From: [Clostridium] symbiosum | GTDB lineage: Bacteria > Bacillota > Clostridia > Lachnospirales > Lachnospiraceae | Assembly (NCBI GenBank): GCA_021769625.1 | Contig: JAETSN010000001.1 | Span: forward strand, 124,001 to 188,000 | DNA: 64,000 bases | Reading direction: 5' to 3' | Part shown: piece after piece, positions 53,038 through 63,053 of the stretch | Position numbering within the stretch: the first letter of the stretch is position 1 | Layout of the letters: every line of letters starts with the position of its first letter | Notes under the pieces: model-generated | Databases searched by the model: none | Told to the model about the DNA's origin: nothing | What the model saw: the letters and a program-made list of their open reading frames with translations, nothing else | Position numbers and translations under genes: made by a program

Positions 53038-53475
53038 ATGTTAATGCCAAAAAGAGTAAAACGTCGTAAACAGTTCCGTGGTTCCATGGCAGGCAAACCT
53101 ACCAGAGGTACAACGATTACCTATGGCGAATATGGTATTATCGCAACGGAACCGGCCTGGATAAAATCCAACCAGATCGAGGCAGCCCGTGTGGCTATGA
53201 CCCGTTACGTGAAACGTGGCGGTAAAGTCTGGATCAAGATTTTCCCGGATAAACCTGTAACAACAAAACCAGCAGAAACACGTATGGGTTCCGGTAAAGG
53301 TACTCTCGAATACTGGGTAGCAGTTGTTAAGCCGGGACGCGTGCTTTTCGAGATCGCAGGTGTGCCTGAGGATATAGCAAAAGAAGCGCTGCGTCTTGCA
53401 ACACATAAGCTTCCATGTAAATGTAAAATTGTTTCTAAAGCAGACCTGGAAGGCGGTGCATCAAATGAAAACTAG
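53038..53475 (+). CDS. rplP: 50S ribosomal protein L16
   Basis: Protein of the A-site region of the large subunit. 145 residues, [19 protein letters not shown] at the start, then ITYGEYGI and [12 protein letters not shown]. It starts two bases after the rpsC stop. Its last codons overlap the start of rpmC. Confidence 0.98.
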   Translation: MLMPKRVKRRKQFRGSMAGKPTRGTTITYGEYGIIATEPAWIKSNQIEAARVAMTRYVKRGGKVWIKIFPDKPVTTKPAETRMGSGKGTLEYWVAVVKPGRVLFEIAGVPEDIAKEALRLATHKLPCKCKIVSKADLEGGASNEN

Positions 53476-53665
53476 TAAATATGTTGAAGATTTAAGGGCA
53501 AAGACATCTGCGGAATTAGCAGAGGAGTTGGTAGCTGCCAAGAAAGAACTTTTCAATTTGAGGTTCCAGAACGCAACGAATCAGTTGGACAATACAGCAA
53601 GGATCAAAGAAGTGAGAAAGAACATTGCCCGTATTCAGACTGTGATCACAGCAAAGGCAAACTAA
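53465..53665 (+). CDS. rpmC: 50S ribosomal protein L29
   Basis: Small two-helix protein at the tunnel exit, next to L23. 66 residues, [18 protein letters not shown], with the hallmark [23 protein letters not shown] 53465 lies inside the rplP end (11-base overlap), as is usual for this pair. Confidence 0.97.
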   Translation: MKTSKYVEDLRAKTSAELAEELVAAKKELFNLRFQNATNQLDNTARIKEVRKNIARIQTVITAKAN

Positions 53666-53702
53666 ATAAGCGTATTGTATTAACTGGAAAGGAGAGCACA
53701 TC

Positions 53703-53957
53703 GTGGAAAGAAATTTAAGAAAGACACGTACTGGCAAGGTTGTCAGCGATAAAATGGATAAGACGATCGTTGTGGCGATTCAGAACAACGAAATGCATCC
53801 GCTTTACAACAAGATCGTAAAGAGAACTTACAAATTGAAAGCTCATGACGAGAACAATGACTGTCATATCGGTGATACCGTGAAGGTTATGGAGACAAGG
53901 CCTCTGTCCAAGGACAAGAGATGGAGACTTGTTGAGATCGTTGAGCGTGCAAAGTAA
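53703..53957 (+). CDS. rpsQ: 30S ribosomal protein S17
   Basis: Early-binding small-subunit protein with an OB fold. 84 residues, starts with GTG ([20 protein letters not shown]) and ends in the S17 segment [29 protein letters not shown] lies upstream. The GTG start suggests moderated initiation. Confidence 0.97.
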   Translation: MERNLRKTRTGKVVSDKMDKTIVVAIQNNEMHPLYNKIVKRTYKLKAHDENNDCHIGDTVKVMETRPLSKDKRWRLVEIVERAK

Positions 53958-54011
53958 TAGAGGTTAAAAAGCAGGCAGGACGATCAGGAACAAAGTGAAA
54001 GGAGAATCAAC

Positions 54012-54380
54012 ATGGTTCAGCAGGAAACCAGACTGAAAGTTGCCGATAACACAGGTGCGAAAGAACTGCTTTGCATCAGGGTAATGGGCGGCTCTACAAG
54101 AAGATATGCAAGTATTGGTGATATAATCGTTGCTTCTGTTAAAGATGCAACACCAGGCGGCGTTGTGAAAAAGGGCGATGTAGTAAAAGCTGTTGTAGTG
54201 CGTACCGTAAAAGGCGCCCGCCGCAAAGATGGTTCTTACATCAGATTCGATGAAAATGCTGCTGTTATTATCAAAGATGACAAGACTCCGAGAGGGACCC
54301 GTATCTTTGGACCGGTAGCAAGAGAGCTTCGTGAGAAACAGTTTATGAAGATCGTTTCTCTGGCTCCGGAAGTATTATAG
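54012..54380 (+). CDS. rplN: 50S ribosomal protein L14
   Basis: Interface protein of the large subunit. 122 residues with [19 protein letters not shown], the signature [21 protein letters not shown] in pieces, and [20 protein letters not shown] precedes the ATG. Confidence 0.98.
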   Translation: MVQQETRLKVADNTGAKELLCIRVMGGSTRRYASIGDIIVASVKDATPGGVVKKGDVVKAVVVRTVKGARRKDGSYIRFDENAAVIIKDDKTPRGTRIFGPVARELREKQFMKIVSLAPEVL

Positions 54381-54394
54381 GAGGGATACCGGTT

Positions 54395-54706
54395 ATGGCA
54401 ATGTTAAAGATCAAAAAAGGCGACACGGTTAAAGTGATCGCCGGAAAAGATAAAGACAAAGAAGGCAAAGTCCTTGAAATCGACCGCAAGAACGGCAGAG
54501 TGCTGGTAGAAGGCGTGAATATGGTCACAAAGCATATGAAACCCTCCGCAGCAAACGCCAACGGCGGTATCGTGCAGAGAGAAGCGATGATCGACATTTC
54601 CAATGTGATGTATGTGCACAAAGGAAAACCGACCAGAGTAGGTTTTAAGATGGATGGCGATAAGAAAGTACGTTTCGCCAAGTCCACAGGCGATGTGATC
54701 GATTAA
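54395..54706 (+). CDS. rplX: 50S ribosomal protein L24
   Basis: Assembly-initiating protein with a KOW motif ([20 protein letters not shown]). 103 residues; the middle has [19 protein letters not shown] of the rplN stop region acts as its ribosome binding site. Confidence 0.98.
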   Translation: MAMLKIKKGDTVKVIAGKDKDKEGKVLEIDRKNGRVLVEGVNMVTKHMKPSAANANGGIVQREAMIDISNVMYVHKGKPTRVGFKMDGDKKVRFAKSTGDVID

Positions 54707-54721
54707 GGGAGGAGGGTAATC

Positions 54722-55261
54722 ATGAGCAGATTAAAAGATATGTACAAAGATGAGATCGTAGACGCTATGATCAAAAAATTTGGCTATAAAAATATCATGG
54801 AAGTTCCTAAAATCGACAAGATCGTTGTAAACATGGGCGTTGGTGAAGCAAAGGAAAATCCGAAGGTATTGGAAGCTGCTGTTGCTGATATGGAAAAGAT
54901 CACAGGACAGCACGCCGTTATCACAAAGGCAAAAAAATCTATCGCTAACTTTAAGATCAGGGAAGGACAGTCTATCGGCTGTAAGACAACTCTCCGCGGC
55001 GAGAAGATGTATGAGTTTCTGGATCGCCTGATCAATCTGGCGCTGCCCCGTGTGCGTGACTTCAGAGGCGTCAGCGCAAACGCGTTTGACGGAAGAGGCA
55101 ACTACGCGCTGGGCATCAAGGAACAGATCATCTTTCCGGAGATCGAGTATGACAAGATTGACAAAGTAAGAGGCATGGATATCATCATCGTAACGACTGC
55201 AAAGACGGATGAAGAAGCGCGTGAGTTACTGAGATTATTCAATATGCCCTATGAAAAATAA
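54722..55261 (+). CDS. rplE: 50S ribosomal protein L5
   Basis: 5S rRNA-binding protein of the central protuberance. 179 residues with [33 protein letters not shown] and the typical C-terminal [27 protein letters not shown] precedes the ATG. Confidence 0.98.
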   Translation: MSRLKDMYKDEIVDAMIKKFGYKNIMEVPKIDKIVVNMGVGEAKENPKVLEAAVADMEKITGQHAVITKAKKSIANFKIREGQSIGCKTTLRGEKMYEFLDRLINLALPRVRDFRGVSANAFDGRGNYALGIKEQIIFPEIEYDKIDKVRGMDIIIVTTAKTDEEARELLRLFNMPYEK

Positions 55262-55276
55262 CAGGAGGTAAATTCC

Positions 55277-55462
55277 ATGGCTAAGACAGCGATGAAGATT
55301 AAACAGCAGCGTAAACCGAAGTTCTCCACGAGAGCTTACAGCCGCTGCAAGATTTGTGGTCGTCCCCACGCATATTTAAGGAAATACGGAATCTGCAGAA
55401 TTTGCTTCCGTGAGTTGGCATATAAGGGCGAGATTCCCGGCGTAAAGAAATCAAGCTGGTAG
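55277..55462 (+). CDS. rpsN: 30S ribosomal protein S14, zinc-ribbon type
   Basis: Short 61-residue S14 of the zinc-binding type, with CKICGRP and CRICFRE providing four Cys ligands and the conserved ending GVKKSSW. Presence of this form in the operon is typical of Gram-positive bacteria; a zinc-free paralogue, if any, would be elsewhere. ACAGGAGG precedes the ATG. Confidence 0.98.
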   Translation: MAKTAMKIKQQRKPKFSTRAYSRCKICGRPHAYLRKYGICRICFRELAYKGEIPGVKKSSW

Positions 55463-55503
55463 AAAAGCGTGATGAGTCAAAATGAAGAAGGAGGAAACTG
55501 ACC

Positions 55504-55905
55504 ATGACAATGAGTGACCCTATTGCAGATATGCTTACAAGAATCCGTAATGCAAATACTGCAAAACATGATACAGTAGACGTACCCTCATCTAAAATGA
55601 AACTGGCTATCGCGCAGATTCTGTCAGATGAAGGTTATATTAAAAAGTACGAAGTGATAGAAGGCGGTTCTTTCAACACGATCCGCATTACTCTGAAATA
55701 CGGCGCAGACAGAAATGAAAAGATCATTTCCGGTATCAAGAGAATTTCCAAACCCGGTCTTCGCGTATATGCGGGTAAGGAAGATATGCCGAAGGTCCTG
55801 GGCGGTCTGGGGATCGCTATCGTTTCCACGAATCAGGGCGTTATCACAGACAAGAAAGCAAGAGAGTTAGGCGTAGGCGGCGAAGTGTTAGCATTTATAT
55901 GGTAG
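55504..55905 (+). CDS. rpsH: 30S ribosomal protein S8
   Basis: Central-domain assembly protein and the spc-operon repressor in Escherichia coli. 133 residues with [15 protein letters not shown] and the C-terminal [27 protein letters not shown] precedes the ATG; a second in-frame ATG at 55510 is possible. Confidence 0.98.
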   Translation: MTMSDPIADMLTRIRNANTAKHDTVDVPSSKMKLAIAQILSDEGYIKKYEVIEGGSFNTIRITLKYGADRNEKIISGIKRISKPGLRVYAGKEDMPKVLGGLGIAIVSTNQGVITDKKARELGVGGEVLAFIW

Positions 55906-55916
55906 GAGGTACGGGC

Positions 55917-56459
55917 ATGTCACGTATAGGAAGAATGCCAATCGCGATTCCCGCAGGTGTTACTGTGGAAGTTGCAGAAAATAATAAAGTGACTGTAAAA
56001 GGTCCTAAAGGCACTCTGGAGAGAGTGCTTCCATCCGAGATGGAGATCAAGGTGGAGGGTGCGGTAGTTACCGTATCGAGACCGAATGACTTAAAGAAAA
56101 TGAAATCTTTACACGGCCTGACAAGAACACTGATCCATAATATGGTAGTCGGTGTGACGGAAGGTTTCCAGAAGAAGCTGGAAGTAAACGGTGTAGGTTA
56201 CAGGGCGGCAAAGGCGGGTAAGGTGCTTACCTTATCTCTCGGTTATTCCCACCCGGTTGAGATGACGGATCCCGAAGGCATTGAAACAGTGCTGGAAGGA
56301 CAGAATGTGATCATCGTAAAAGGTATCGATAAAGAAAAAGTCGGCCAGTTTGCAGCTGAGATCAGAGATAAGAGGAGACCTGAACCTTATAAGGGCAAGG
56401 GTATCAAGTATGCTGACGAAGTGATCAGACGTAAAGTCGGCAAGACCGGTAAGAAATAA
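55917..56459 (+). CDS. rplF: 50S ribosomal protein L6
   Basis: Factor-binding-region protein made of two similar domains. 180 residues starting [15 protein letters not shown], ending with [24 protein letters not shown] in pieces. ATG 55917 follows TAGGAGG; the earlier frame from 55899 overlaps rpsH. Confidence 0.98.
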   Translation: MSRIGRMPIAIPAGVTVEVAENNKVTVKGPKGTLERVLPSEMEIKVEGAVVTVSRPNDLKKMKSLHGLTRTLIHNMVVGVTEGFQKKLEVNGVGYRAAKAGKVLTLSLGYSHPVEMTDPEGIETVLEGQNVIIVKGIDKEKVGQFAAEIRDKRRPEPYKGKGIKYADEVIRRKVGKTGKK

Positions 56460-56479
56460 CAGATAAGGAGAGTGTAAAG

Positions 56480-56848
56480 ATGGTTAGTAAAAAATCAAGA
56501 CAGGAAGTTCGTGCGAAAAAGCACAGAAGAATGCGTAACCGTTTATCCGGGACCGCTGCGAGACCTCGTCTTTCAGTGTTCAGAAGCAATAATCATATGT
56601 ATGCTCAAATTATCGACGATACCGCAGGCGTAACGCTTGCATCCGCCTGCACGCTTGAAAAAGAGATAAAGGCTGAACTGGAGAAAACAAATAACGTTGA
56701 TGCAGCGGCATATCTCGGAACGGTAATCGGTAAAAGAGCACTTGAAAAAGGTATTACAGCAGTTGTCTTTGACAGAGGCGGTTATATATACCAGGGTAAA
56801 GTAGCAGCGTTAGCTGATGCGGCCAGAGAAGCTGGCCTTACATTCTAG
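56480..56848 (+). CDS. rplR: 50S ribosomal protein L18
   Basis: 5S rRNA-binding protein. 122 residues with [21 protein letters not shown] in pieces, AQIIDD and the C-terminal [26 protein letters not shown] in pieces. AAGGAGAG precedes the ATG. Confidence 0.98.
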   Translation: MVSKKSRQEVRAKKHRRMRNRLSGTAARPRLSVFRSNNHMYAQIIDDTAGVTLASACTLEKEIKAELEKTNNVDAAAYLGTVIGKRALEKGITAVVFDRGGYIYQGKVAALADAAREAGLTF

Positions 56849-56864
56849 GAAGGGAGAAACGTAC

Positions 56865-57374
56865 ATGAAGCGTACAATCATAGACATAAGCAACATGGAA
56901 TTAACGGAAAAAGTTGTTACCATCAAACGTGTTACTAAGGTTGTAAAGGGCGGACGTAATATGCGTTTTACAGCTCTCGTGGTTGTTGGTGACGGCAATG
57001 GTCATGTAGGTGCCGGCCTGGGAAAAGCTACTGAAATCCCTGAGGCCATCAGAAAAGGCAAAGAAGACGCTATCAAGAATCTGGTAAATGTTGCCATTGA
57101 TGAAAATAACAGTATCACACATGATTTTATTGGAAAATATGGTTCTTCAGAGGTTCTTTTAAAGAGGGCTCCCGAAGGTACCGGTATCATAGCAGGCGGT
57201 CCTGCGCGTATCGTCTGCGAACTTGCAGGCATCAGGAACATCCGTACCAAATCTCTGGGTTCCAATAACAAACAGAACGTAGTTCTTGCAGCGATCTCAG
57301 GCTTAAGCCAGCTTAAGACTCCTGAGGAGGTTGCAAAAAGCCGCGGTAAATCCGTTGAAGAAGTTGTAAGCTAG
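56865..57374 (+). CDS. rpsE: 30S ribosomal protein S5
   Basis: Protein of the mRNA entry and decoding region. 169 residues starting [18 protein letters not shown], with [20 protein letters not shown] and the hallmark [18 protein letters not shown] in pieces. ATG 56865 follows GGAAGGGAG; the longer frame from 56817 overlaps rplR. Confidence 0.98.
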   Translation: MKRTIIDISNMELTEKVVTIKRVTKVVKGGRNMRFTALVVVGDGNGHVGAGLGKATEIPEAIRKGKEDAIKNLVNVAIDENNSITHDFIGKYGSSEVLLKRAPEGTGIIAGGPARIVCELAGIRNIRTKSLGSNNKQNVVLAAISGLSQLKTPEEVAKSRGKSVEEVVS

Positions 57375-57390
57375 AAAGGAGGAGGCCAAA

Positions 57391-57579
57391 ATGGCAGATA
57401 ATAAAATGTTAAAGATTACTTTGGTGAAATCTCCTATTGGTGCGATCCCCAAGCAGCGTGCAACTGTTGCTGCAATGGGGCTTCGGAAAATGCATCAGAC
57501 AGTGGAAATGCCTGATAACGGAGCAACCAGAGGCATGATTCAGAGAGTAAGACACTTAGTAAAAGTAGAAGAAGCTTAA
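57391..57579 (+). CDS. rpmD: 50S ribosomal protein L30
   Basis: Small large-subunit protein, 62 residues: [19 protein letters not shown], then [15 protein letters not shown]-like segment and [23 protein letters not shown] precedes the ATG. Confidence 0.97.
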   Translation: MADNKMLKITLVKSPIGAIPKQRATVAAMGLRKMHQTVEMPDNGATRGMIQRVRHLVKVEEA

Positions 57580-57601
57580 TAGAGAAGGAGGTGTCATCAG
57601 G

Positions 57602-58042
57602 ATGGATTTATCTAACTTGAGACCTGCGGAAGGTTCCAAACACAGCGATAATTTTAGAAGAGGCCGTGGACACGGTTCAGGTAACGGCAAGACAGCCGGT
57701 AAAGGCCATAAGGGGCAGAAGGCTCGTTCCGGAGCGCCCAGGATCGGCTTTGAAGGCGGTCAGATGCCTTTATACAGACGTCTTCCTAAGAGAGGCTTTA
57801 AAAACAGAAACAGAAAAGAGATCGTAGGCATTAATATCGGCGCTCTTGAAGTATTTGAGAATGACTCTGTAGTAGATGTACAGGCATTGATGGACAGAGG
57901 CATTGTAAAGAATCCCAGAGATGGTGTGAAAATCCTTGGAAACGGAGAACTTACCAAAAAGCTGAATGTTAAGGCAAATGCTTTCAGCGCATCTGCGGCT
58001 GAAAAAATTCAGGCACTTGGTGGAACAACAGAGGTATTGTAA
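57602..58042 (+). CDS. rplO: 50S ribosomal protein L15
   Basis: Late-assembly large-subunit protein, 146 residues. [40 protein letters not shown] and [18 protein letters not shown] are clear. AGAAGGAGG precedes the ATG. The TAA stop shares its A with the secY ATG (TAATG). Confidence 0.98.
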   Translation: MDLSNLRPAEGSKHSDNFRRGRGHGSGNGKTAGKGHKGQKARSGAPRIGFEGGQMPLYRRLPKRGFKNRNRKEIVGINIGALEVFENDSVVDVQALMDRGIVKNPRDGVKILGNGELTKKLNVKANAFSASAAEKIQALGGTTEVL

Positions 58043-59358
58043 TGCTTACAACATTAAAAAATGCATTTAAAGTAAAGGAAATCAGAAAGAGAGTTCTCTA
58101 TACGCTGGGAATGCTTGTGGTCATCAGACTTGCATCCCAGCTCCCCGTACCGGGAGTAAACAGAGACTATTTTGCGAACTGGTTTGCCCAGCAGACAGGA
58201 GATGCATTTAATCTCTTTGATGCGTTTACAGGCGGCTCGTTTTCGAGCATGTCGATCATTGCGCTCAACATCACGCCTTATATCACATCTTCGATCATCA
58301 TACAGCTTTTGACGATCGCGATCCCGAAGCTGGAGGAGATGCAGAAGGACGGAGAAGAGGGCAGAAAGAAGATCACGGCGATCACCCGTTATGTTACGGT
58401 GGCACTGGCAGTGATCGAATCCGGCGCTATGGCGATCGGCTTTGGCAGACGCGGGCTTTTGCAAAATTACAATGCACTGAATGTTATTGCGGTGATCGTT
58501 GCACTTACGGCCGGCAGTGCATTTCTGATGTGGATCGGTGAGCAGATCACAGAAAAGGGAATCGGAAACGGTATCTCTGTTGTCCTGACGATCAATATCG
58601 TTTCCAGACTGCCGCAGGATATTACCGCGCTGTTCAGCCAGTTTGTATTCGGCAAGGAGATCGCGCCGGCAGTGGTTGCCGCAGTGATCATCATTGCCGT
58701 GATCATTTTAATGGTAGTACTCGTTATCGTACTGAATTCCGGAATACGCAAGATCCCGGTACAGTATGCGAAGAAGATGCAGGGCAGGAAAATGTATGGA
58801 GGAAACTCCAGCAACATTCCGCTGAAGATCAATACGGCGGGCGTTATCCCGGTTATCTTTGCATCTTCCCTTATGCAGTTTCCTGTGATCATCTGCTCCC
58901 TTTTAGGGGTGAGCGGCGGCACAGGCTTTGGCGGCAAGGTATTGAGAGCACTCAGTTCGAGCAACTGGTGCAGACCGAGTGAGCCGCTCTACAGCATCGG
59001 CCTTGTATTATATATTGCACTGGTAATATTCTTTGCTTACTTCTATACATCCATCACGTTCAATCCGATAGAGATTGCGGAGAATATGAAGAAGCAGGGC
59101 GGGTTTATTCCGGGCATCAGACCGGGCAGACCGACCAGCGAGTATCTGTCGAAGATCCTGAATTATATCATCTTCATCGGTGCCTGCGGACTTACGATCG
59201 TATGTGTACTGCCGTTTTTCTTTAACGGCGCGTTCGGCGCGAGCGTATCCTTCGGCGGCACAAGCCTGATCATTATTGTCAGCGTTATCGTGGAGACGTT
59301 GAAACAGGTGGAATCATTGATGCTGGTTCGCAATTACAAAGGATTTTTAAACGATTGA
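58042..59358 (+). CDS. secY: Protein translocase subunit SecY
   Basis: Channel subunit of the Sec translocase, 438 residues and ten membrane helices. Visible are LPVPGVNRDYF near the first helix, NITPYITSSIIIQLL, the cytoplasmic ribosome-binding loop IPVQYAKKMQGRKMYGG in pieces and the C-terminal loop GFIPGIRPGRPTSEYL. It overlaps rplO by one base. A twelve-pair hairpin (59385-59396 with 59401-59412, one mismatch, no T run) lies between it and adk. Confidence 0.98.
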   Translation: MLTTLKNAFKVKEIRKRVLYTLGMLVVIRLASQLPVPGVNRDYFANWFAQQTGDAFNLFDAFTGGSFSSMSIIALNITPYITSSIIIQLLTIAIPKLEEMQKDGEEGRKKITAITRYVTVALAVIESGAMAIGFGRRGLLQNYNALNVIAVIVALTAGSAFLMWIGEQITEKGIGNGISVVLTINIVSRLPQDITALFSQFVFGKEIAPAVVAAVIIIAVIILMVVLVIVLNSGIRKIPVQYAKKMQGRKMYGGNSSNIPLKINTAGVIPVIFASSLMQFPVIICSLLGVSGGTGFGGKVLRALSSSNWCRPSEPLYSIGLVLYIALVIFFAYFYTSITFNPIEIAENMKKQGGFIPGIRPGRPTSEYLSKILNYIIFIGACGLTIVCVLPFFFNGAFGASVSFGGTSLIIIVSVIVETLKQVESLMLVRNYKGFLND

Positions 59359-59384
59359 TAAAAAGCAGCGGCTATAGGCCATGA

Positions 59385-59412
59385 TATGGGATGGGGAATA
59401 CCTCATCCCATA
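59385..59412 (+). promoter_or_regulatory. Hairpin in the secY-adk gap
   Basis: Twelve-base arms (59385-59396 with 59401-59412) differ at one pair and enclose a four-base loop. With no T run it is more likely a processing or stability element than a terminator. Confidence 0.6.
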
Positions 59413-59455
59413 ATCCAGTGAAGAAGGTTTAAACCCAGGTTATGGAGGTTTGTCA

Positions 59456-60097
59456 ATGAAAATTATAATGTTAGGGGCACCCGGAGCGGGAAAAGGAACA
59501 CAGGCACATATGATAGCGGAGAAGTATCATCTGCCGCATGTTTCCACAGGGGATATTTTTCGTGCAAATATCAAAAACGGCACAGAACTCGGCAAAGAAG
59601 CAAAGGGCTACATGGACCGCGGCGAACTTGTGCCGGATGAGCTGACGGTCAGGATCCTTTTGGACAGAGTGGCTCAGGATGATTGTAAGAACGGATATAT
59701 TCTGGACGGTTTTCCGAGAAATATCCCGCAGGCTGAAGTTCTGGAAAAAGAACTTGAAAAACTCGGCGACAAGATCGATGTGGCGATCGACATGGAAGTG
59801 CCGGATGAGAGTATCATCAGGAGAATGTCGGGAAGGCGCGCATGCGTATCCTGCGGCGCGACTTATCATATCGTAAATGTGCCGCCGAAAAAGGAAGGGG
59901 TATGTGACGTCTGCGGGGAAGCGCTTGTTCTTCGCGACGATGACAAAGAAGAAACAGTACAGAAGCGTCTGGACGTTTATCATGAACAGACGCAGCCGCT
60001 GATCGATTTCTACACAAAGAAGGGTATTTTGAAGACGGTGGACGGCACACAGGATATGATGGATGTATTTCAAACTATTACGAAAATTCTGGAATAG
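59456..60097 (+). CDS. adk: Adenylate kinase, zinc-lid type
   Basis: Interconverts ATP + AMP and 2 ADP. 213 residues with P-loop [14 protein letters not shown]-binding [17 protein letters not shown], and a lid with four Cys (CVSCGATYH and CDVCGEA), the structural zinc form of Gram-positive enzymes. ATG 59456 lies seven bases after GGAGG; a TTG six bases earlier is unlikely. Its place between secY and map is standard. Confidence 0.97.
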   Translation: MKIIMLGAPGAGKGTQAHMIAEKYHLPHVSTGDIFRANIKNGTELGKEAKGYMDRGELVPDELTVRILLDRVAQDDCKNGYILDGFPRNIPQAEVLEKELEKLGDKIDVAIDMEVPDESIIRRMSGRRACVSCGATYHIVNVPPKKEGVCDVCGEALVLRDDDKEETVQKRLDVYHEQTQPLIDFYTKKGILKTVDGTQDMMDVFQTITKILE

Positions 60098-60124
60098 ATA
60101 TATAGATTAAAGAAGGCATGGGCA

Positions 60125-60883
60125 ATGGCAGTTAGTGTAAAATCGGCAAGGGAAATTGAGCTTATGCGGGAGTCGTGCAGGCTCCTTGAAATAGTACATG
60201 ACGAACTGGGAAAAATGATCAGGCCGGGTATCTCCACGTTGGATATCGATGAAGCGGGGGATAAGATGATCCGGGAGATGGGCTGTATACCGAATTTTAA
60301 AAATTACAACGGTTATCCGGCATCCATCTGTGTTTCGGTCAACGATGAAGTGGTGCACGGGATTCCCCATAAGGACAGGATCCTGCTGGACGGCGATATT
60401 GTAAGCCTGGATGCCGGGCTGATCTACAAAGGGTATCATTCCGACGCGGCAAGGACACATGCGGTGGGAGAGATCAGCCAGGAGGCGAGACTTCTAATAG
60501 AAAGAACCCGCCAGAGTTTTTTCGAAGGGATCAAAAAGGCAAGGGCGGGCGCCCATCTCCATGATATCTCCAATGCGATAGACAGTTATATCAGTCAGTT
60601 CGGATACGGGATAGTCAGGGATCTTGTGGGACACGGTATCGGAACTTCCCTGCACGAGGATCCGCAGATCCCGAACTTCAGGCAGAGAAGAAAAGGGATC
60701 AGGCTGGTACCCGGCATGACGCTGGCGGTGGAGCCCATGATCAATCTGGGGCGTGCCGATGTGGAATGGCTGGACGATGACTGGACAGTCGTGACGGAAG
60801 ATGGAAGTATTTCGGCTCATTATGAAAATACGATCCTGATCACGGAGGGAGAGCCGGAGATTTTGACGCTCAGTCATGATTAA
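60125..60883 (+). CDS. map: Type I methionine aminopeptidase
   Basis: Removes N-terminal Met from new proteins. 252 residues of the M24A type with all five metal ligands: Asp96, Asp107, His170, Glu203 and Glu234 (in SLDAGL, HSDAART, GHGIGT, VEPM and YENTIL). It is a useful control for the altered M24-like proteins at 16558 and 25806. A weak ribosome binding site (GGCATGGGC) precedes the ATG. The next 300 bases hold palindromic element B and no gene. Confidence 0.97.
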   Translation: MAVSVKSAREIELMRESCRLLEIVHDELGKMIRPGISTLDIDEAGDKMIREMGCIPNFKNYNGYPASICVSVNDEVVHGIPHKDRILLDGDIVSLDAGLIYKGYHSDAARTHAVGEISQEARLLIERTRQSFFEGIKKARAGAHLHDISNAIDSYISQFGYGIVRDLVGHGIGTSLHEDPQIPNFRQRRKGIRLVPGMTLAVEPMINLGRADVEWLDDDWTVVTEDGSISAHYENTILITEGEPEILTLSHD

Positions 60884-60916
60884 TGATTGCCGGATTTGGA
60901 AAAGTGTTTGCCGGAC

Positions 60917-61053
60917 GCCGGGAGGAAAATCAAATCCTCCGTCGTCACGCTTGCGCTCCGGGCTGCAACGTAGCGGTACTAGGCTCGTGAGGGACCTCGC
61001 CAAGTGCCGACGTTGCTGCAGGGACTCCTTGAGGATTTGATTTTCCTCCCGGC
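60917..61053. repeat. 137-bp palindromic element, copy B
   Basis: Perfect 23-base terminal inverted repeats (60917-60939 and 61031-61053). Read on the minus strand it matches copy A at 48050-48187 with about nine differences. It lies between map and the KOW gene, splitting the spc operon, and could fold into one long hairpin in the mRNA. Confidence 0.9.
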
Positions 61054-61183
61054 TGGGTGTTGAACTGGCCGCATTGTATTGAGCAGAATTTTGAGCCGGG
61101 CATAGCTAAGAGCAATTACACTGGTTGGTGAAGTTATTCGCTGATTCCTGATTGGCAAAAGCAAATAGATAAGGGTGAGTTAC

Positions 61184-61486
61184 ATGGAGAATATGCCGGA
61201 AAAATTCTGTGGAACTGGAAAAAGAATGACAGGTTGTTTTGCAATATCCCTTGCGGGGCATGATCGAGATAAAGTATATTTGATCGTCGGAGAAGAGGAA
61301 GAGTATGTTTATCTTGCGGATGGGAAAATAAGATCCTGCGGGAATCCGAAAAAGAAAAATAAGAAGCATATCCAGATAATAAAGAAATATAAAAATCCCG
61401 CGGTGGCGGAAAAGCTGCTTCGGGGGGAAAGCATTGATGTGAGTATCATTATTCAGGAGGTTAAAGCATGTCAAAAGCAGATGTAA
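61184..61486 (+). CDS. KOW-domain RNA-binding protein
   Basis: Basic protein of 100 residues, of the small KOW-type family found between map and infA in Clostridia. The N-terminal half has [20 protein letters not shown] and [19 protein letters not shown], similar to ribosomal L14e-type KOW proteins. I choose ATG 61184, shortly after AAGGGTGAG; a GTG at 61175 overlaps that site. Its end overlaps infA by 19 bases, so they are coupled. It probably helps ribosome function but no precise role is known. Confidence 0.8.
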   Translation: MENMPEKFCGTGKRMTGCFAISLAGHDRDKVYLIVGEEEEYVYLADGKIRSCGNPKKKNKKHIQIIKKYKNPAVAEKLLRGESIDVSIIIQEVKACQKQM

Positions 61487-61686
61487 TCGAAATTGAAGGA
61501 ACTGTGGTGGAAAAACTCCCCAATACGATGTTTCAGGTGGAGCTGGAAAACGGACACAAGGTACTGGCGCATATCAGCGGCAAGCTGAGGCAGAATTTTA
61601 TCCGTATCCTGCCCGGCGACAGGGTGACATTGGAGCTTTCTCCCTACGACCTTTCCAAAGGAAGAATCATCTGGAGGGATAAGTAA
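61468..61686 (+). CDS. infA: Translation initiation factor IF-1
   Basis: A-site-binding initiation factor with an OB fold. 72 residues with [37 protein letters not shown] and [18 protein letters not shown]. The internal GGAGG of the KOW gene (near 61456) is its ribosome binding site. Confidence 0.97.
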   Translation: MSKADVIEIEGTVVEKLPNTMFQVELENGHKVLAHISGKLRQNFIRILPGDRVTLELSPYDLSKGRIIWRDK

Positions 61687-61726
61687 GAAGTTTCCCGTAA
61701 AATAAGGATTTTCCGATAATTTATAC

Positions 61727-61755
61727 TTGCATTAACAGTGCGGATATGATACAAT
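61727..61755 (+). promoter_or_regulatory. Promoter of the alpha operon
   Basis: TTGCAT (61727-61732), 17-base spacer, TACAAT (61750-61755), preceded by TGA as an extended -10. It can drive rpmJ-rpsM-rpsK-rpsD-rpoA separately from the S10 promoter, and the hexamers are the same as those at 48227. Confidence 0.75.
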
Positions 61756-61787
61756 GAAAAACGGTCTTTTTGAAAGGAGGGAACACG

Positions 61788-61901
61788 ATGAAGGTTAGAT
61801 CATCAGTAAAACCGATTTGCGAAAAGTGCAAAGTTATTAAGAGAAAAGGAAAAATAAGAATAATCTGTGAGAATCCAAAGCATAAACAGGTACAGGGCTG
61901 A
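61788..61901 (+). CDS. rpmJ: 50S ribosomal protein L36
   Basis: Smallest large-subunit protein, 37 residues: [20 protein letters not shown] at the start and a C-terminal HKQVQG. Zinc ligands Cys11, Cys14, Cys27 and His32 are present, so this is the zinc-binding form. GAAAGGAGG precedes the ATG at 61788. It follows the promoter at 61727. Confidence 0.95.
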   Translation: MKVRSSVKPICEKCKVIKRKGKIRIICENPKHKQVQG

Positions 61902-61912
61902 GAGCCTGTTCC

Positions 61913-61966
61913 ATGCTGACTGGTTCAGCGATGCTGACGCGTTCAGCAGTGCTGACATGTTCGGCA
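61913..61966 (+). repeat. Three 18-bp tandem repeats between rpmJ and rpsM
   Basis: Units at 61913-61930, 61931-61948 and 61949-61966 follow ATGCTGAC-N2-GTTCAGC-N. The first two contain GCTGA/TCAGC inverted arms, so each can form a small hairpin. The rest of the 229-base gap (to 62130) holds no gene I can support. Confidence 0.75.
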
Positions 61967-62130
61967 CTTTACTTTTTGATACCGAGAGGTATTCGGAAAG
62001 GCTGGATTCATTTCCGGCTGGTCAGAAATATTTATTGTCTGGCCCAGTCAATTAGTAACTTAATTGCATAAGGAAGTGCTCTGCATTTCCCAGCAGATCC
62101 AAAGAAACAAAGAAAGCGGAGGAAAATGGA

Positions 62131-62499
62131 ATGGCTCGTATTTCAGGTGTAGACTTACCCAGAGACAAACGTGTCGAAATCGGACTTACCTATATTTATG
62201 GTATTGGACGTGTGAGTGCAACAAAAATCTGTGCGGCGGCAAAGGTGAATCCTGATACCCGTTGTCGCGATCTGACAGATGAAGAAGTAAAGAAGATCAG
62301 CGAAGTGATCGATGCAGACTATATGGTAGAGGGTGATCTGAAGAGAGAGGTTGCTCTGAATATCAAGAGACTGCAGGAGATCGGATGCTATCGCGGGATC
62401 CGTCACAGGAAAGGACTTCCCGTTCGCGGTCAGAATACAAAGACCAACGCGAGAACAAGAAAAGGTCCGAAGAGAACTGTAGCAAACAAGAAGAAATAA
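62131..62499 (+). CDS. rpsM: 30S ribosomal protein S13
   Basis: Head protein at the subunit bridge. 122 residues: [20 protein letters not shown], then [29 protein letters not shown] in pieces. GGAGGAAAAT precedes the ATG. Confidence 0.98.
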   Translation: MARISGVDLPRDKRVEIGLTYIYGIGRVSATKICAAAKVNPDTRCRDLTDEEVKKISEVIDADYMVEGDLKREVALNIKRLQEIGCYRGIRHRKGLPVRGQNTKTNARTRKGPKRTVANKKK

Positions 62500-62575
62500 G
62501 TAAATTGTTCATGATGCAGATGCATCGCATGCAAATGCATACACGCATAGTAAAAAGAAAGTAGGTTAGTTTAAA

Positions 62576-62974
62576 ATGGCAAAAAAAGTTGCAGCAAAAA
62601 AGGTAACAAAAAGACGTGTCAAGAAAAACGTTGAACGCGGACAGGCACATATTCAGTCTTCCTTTAACAATACGATCGTCACTCTGACGGATACGGAAGG
62701 CAACGCTTTAAGCTGGGCAAGTGCCGGTGGTCTTGGTTTTAGAGGTTCAAGGAAATCTACTCCGTATGCGGCACAGATGGCAGCAGAAACAGCGACAAAG
62801 GCAGCGCTTGTACACGGCCTTAAGACGGTCGATGTTTTTGTAAAAGGCCCTGGTTCAGGACGTGAAGCAGCGATCCGTGCGCTTCAGGCTGCCGGACTGG
62901 AAGTAGTGAGCATTCGTGACGTAACCCCGGTTCCTCATAACGGATGCCGCCCGCCGAAACGCCGTCGTGTATGA
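62576..62974 (+). CDS. rpsK: 30S ribosomal protein S11
   Basis: Platform protein of the small subunit. 132 residues with [35 protein letters not shown] and the C-terminal [18 protein letters not shown]. The ribosome binding site is poor (AAAGTAGGTTAG), with a 76-base gap after rpsM containing a TGCAT-rich stretch. Confidence 0.98.
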   Translation: MAKKVAAKKVTKRRVKKNVERGQAHIQSSFNNTIVTLTDTEGNALSWASAGGLGFRGSRKSTPYAAQMAAETATKAALVHGLKTVDVFVKGPGSGREAAIRALQAAGLEVVSIRDVTPVPHNGCRPPKRRRV

Positions 62975-63053
62975 CAATTTTTGTTGAGACGTTGGAAGAA
63001 TGTACGAAAATACGTATTGTAAACAATGTATAGAAAGAGAGGAAATTAATTAA

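Noticed and set aside
61867-62055. 62-residue open frame over the 18-bp repeats after rpmJ
   Set aside because: It overlaps the end of rpmJ in another frame, has no good ribosome binding site, and its repeat content follows simply from the DNA repeats.
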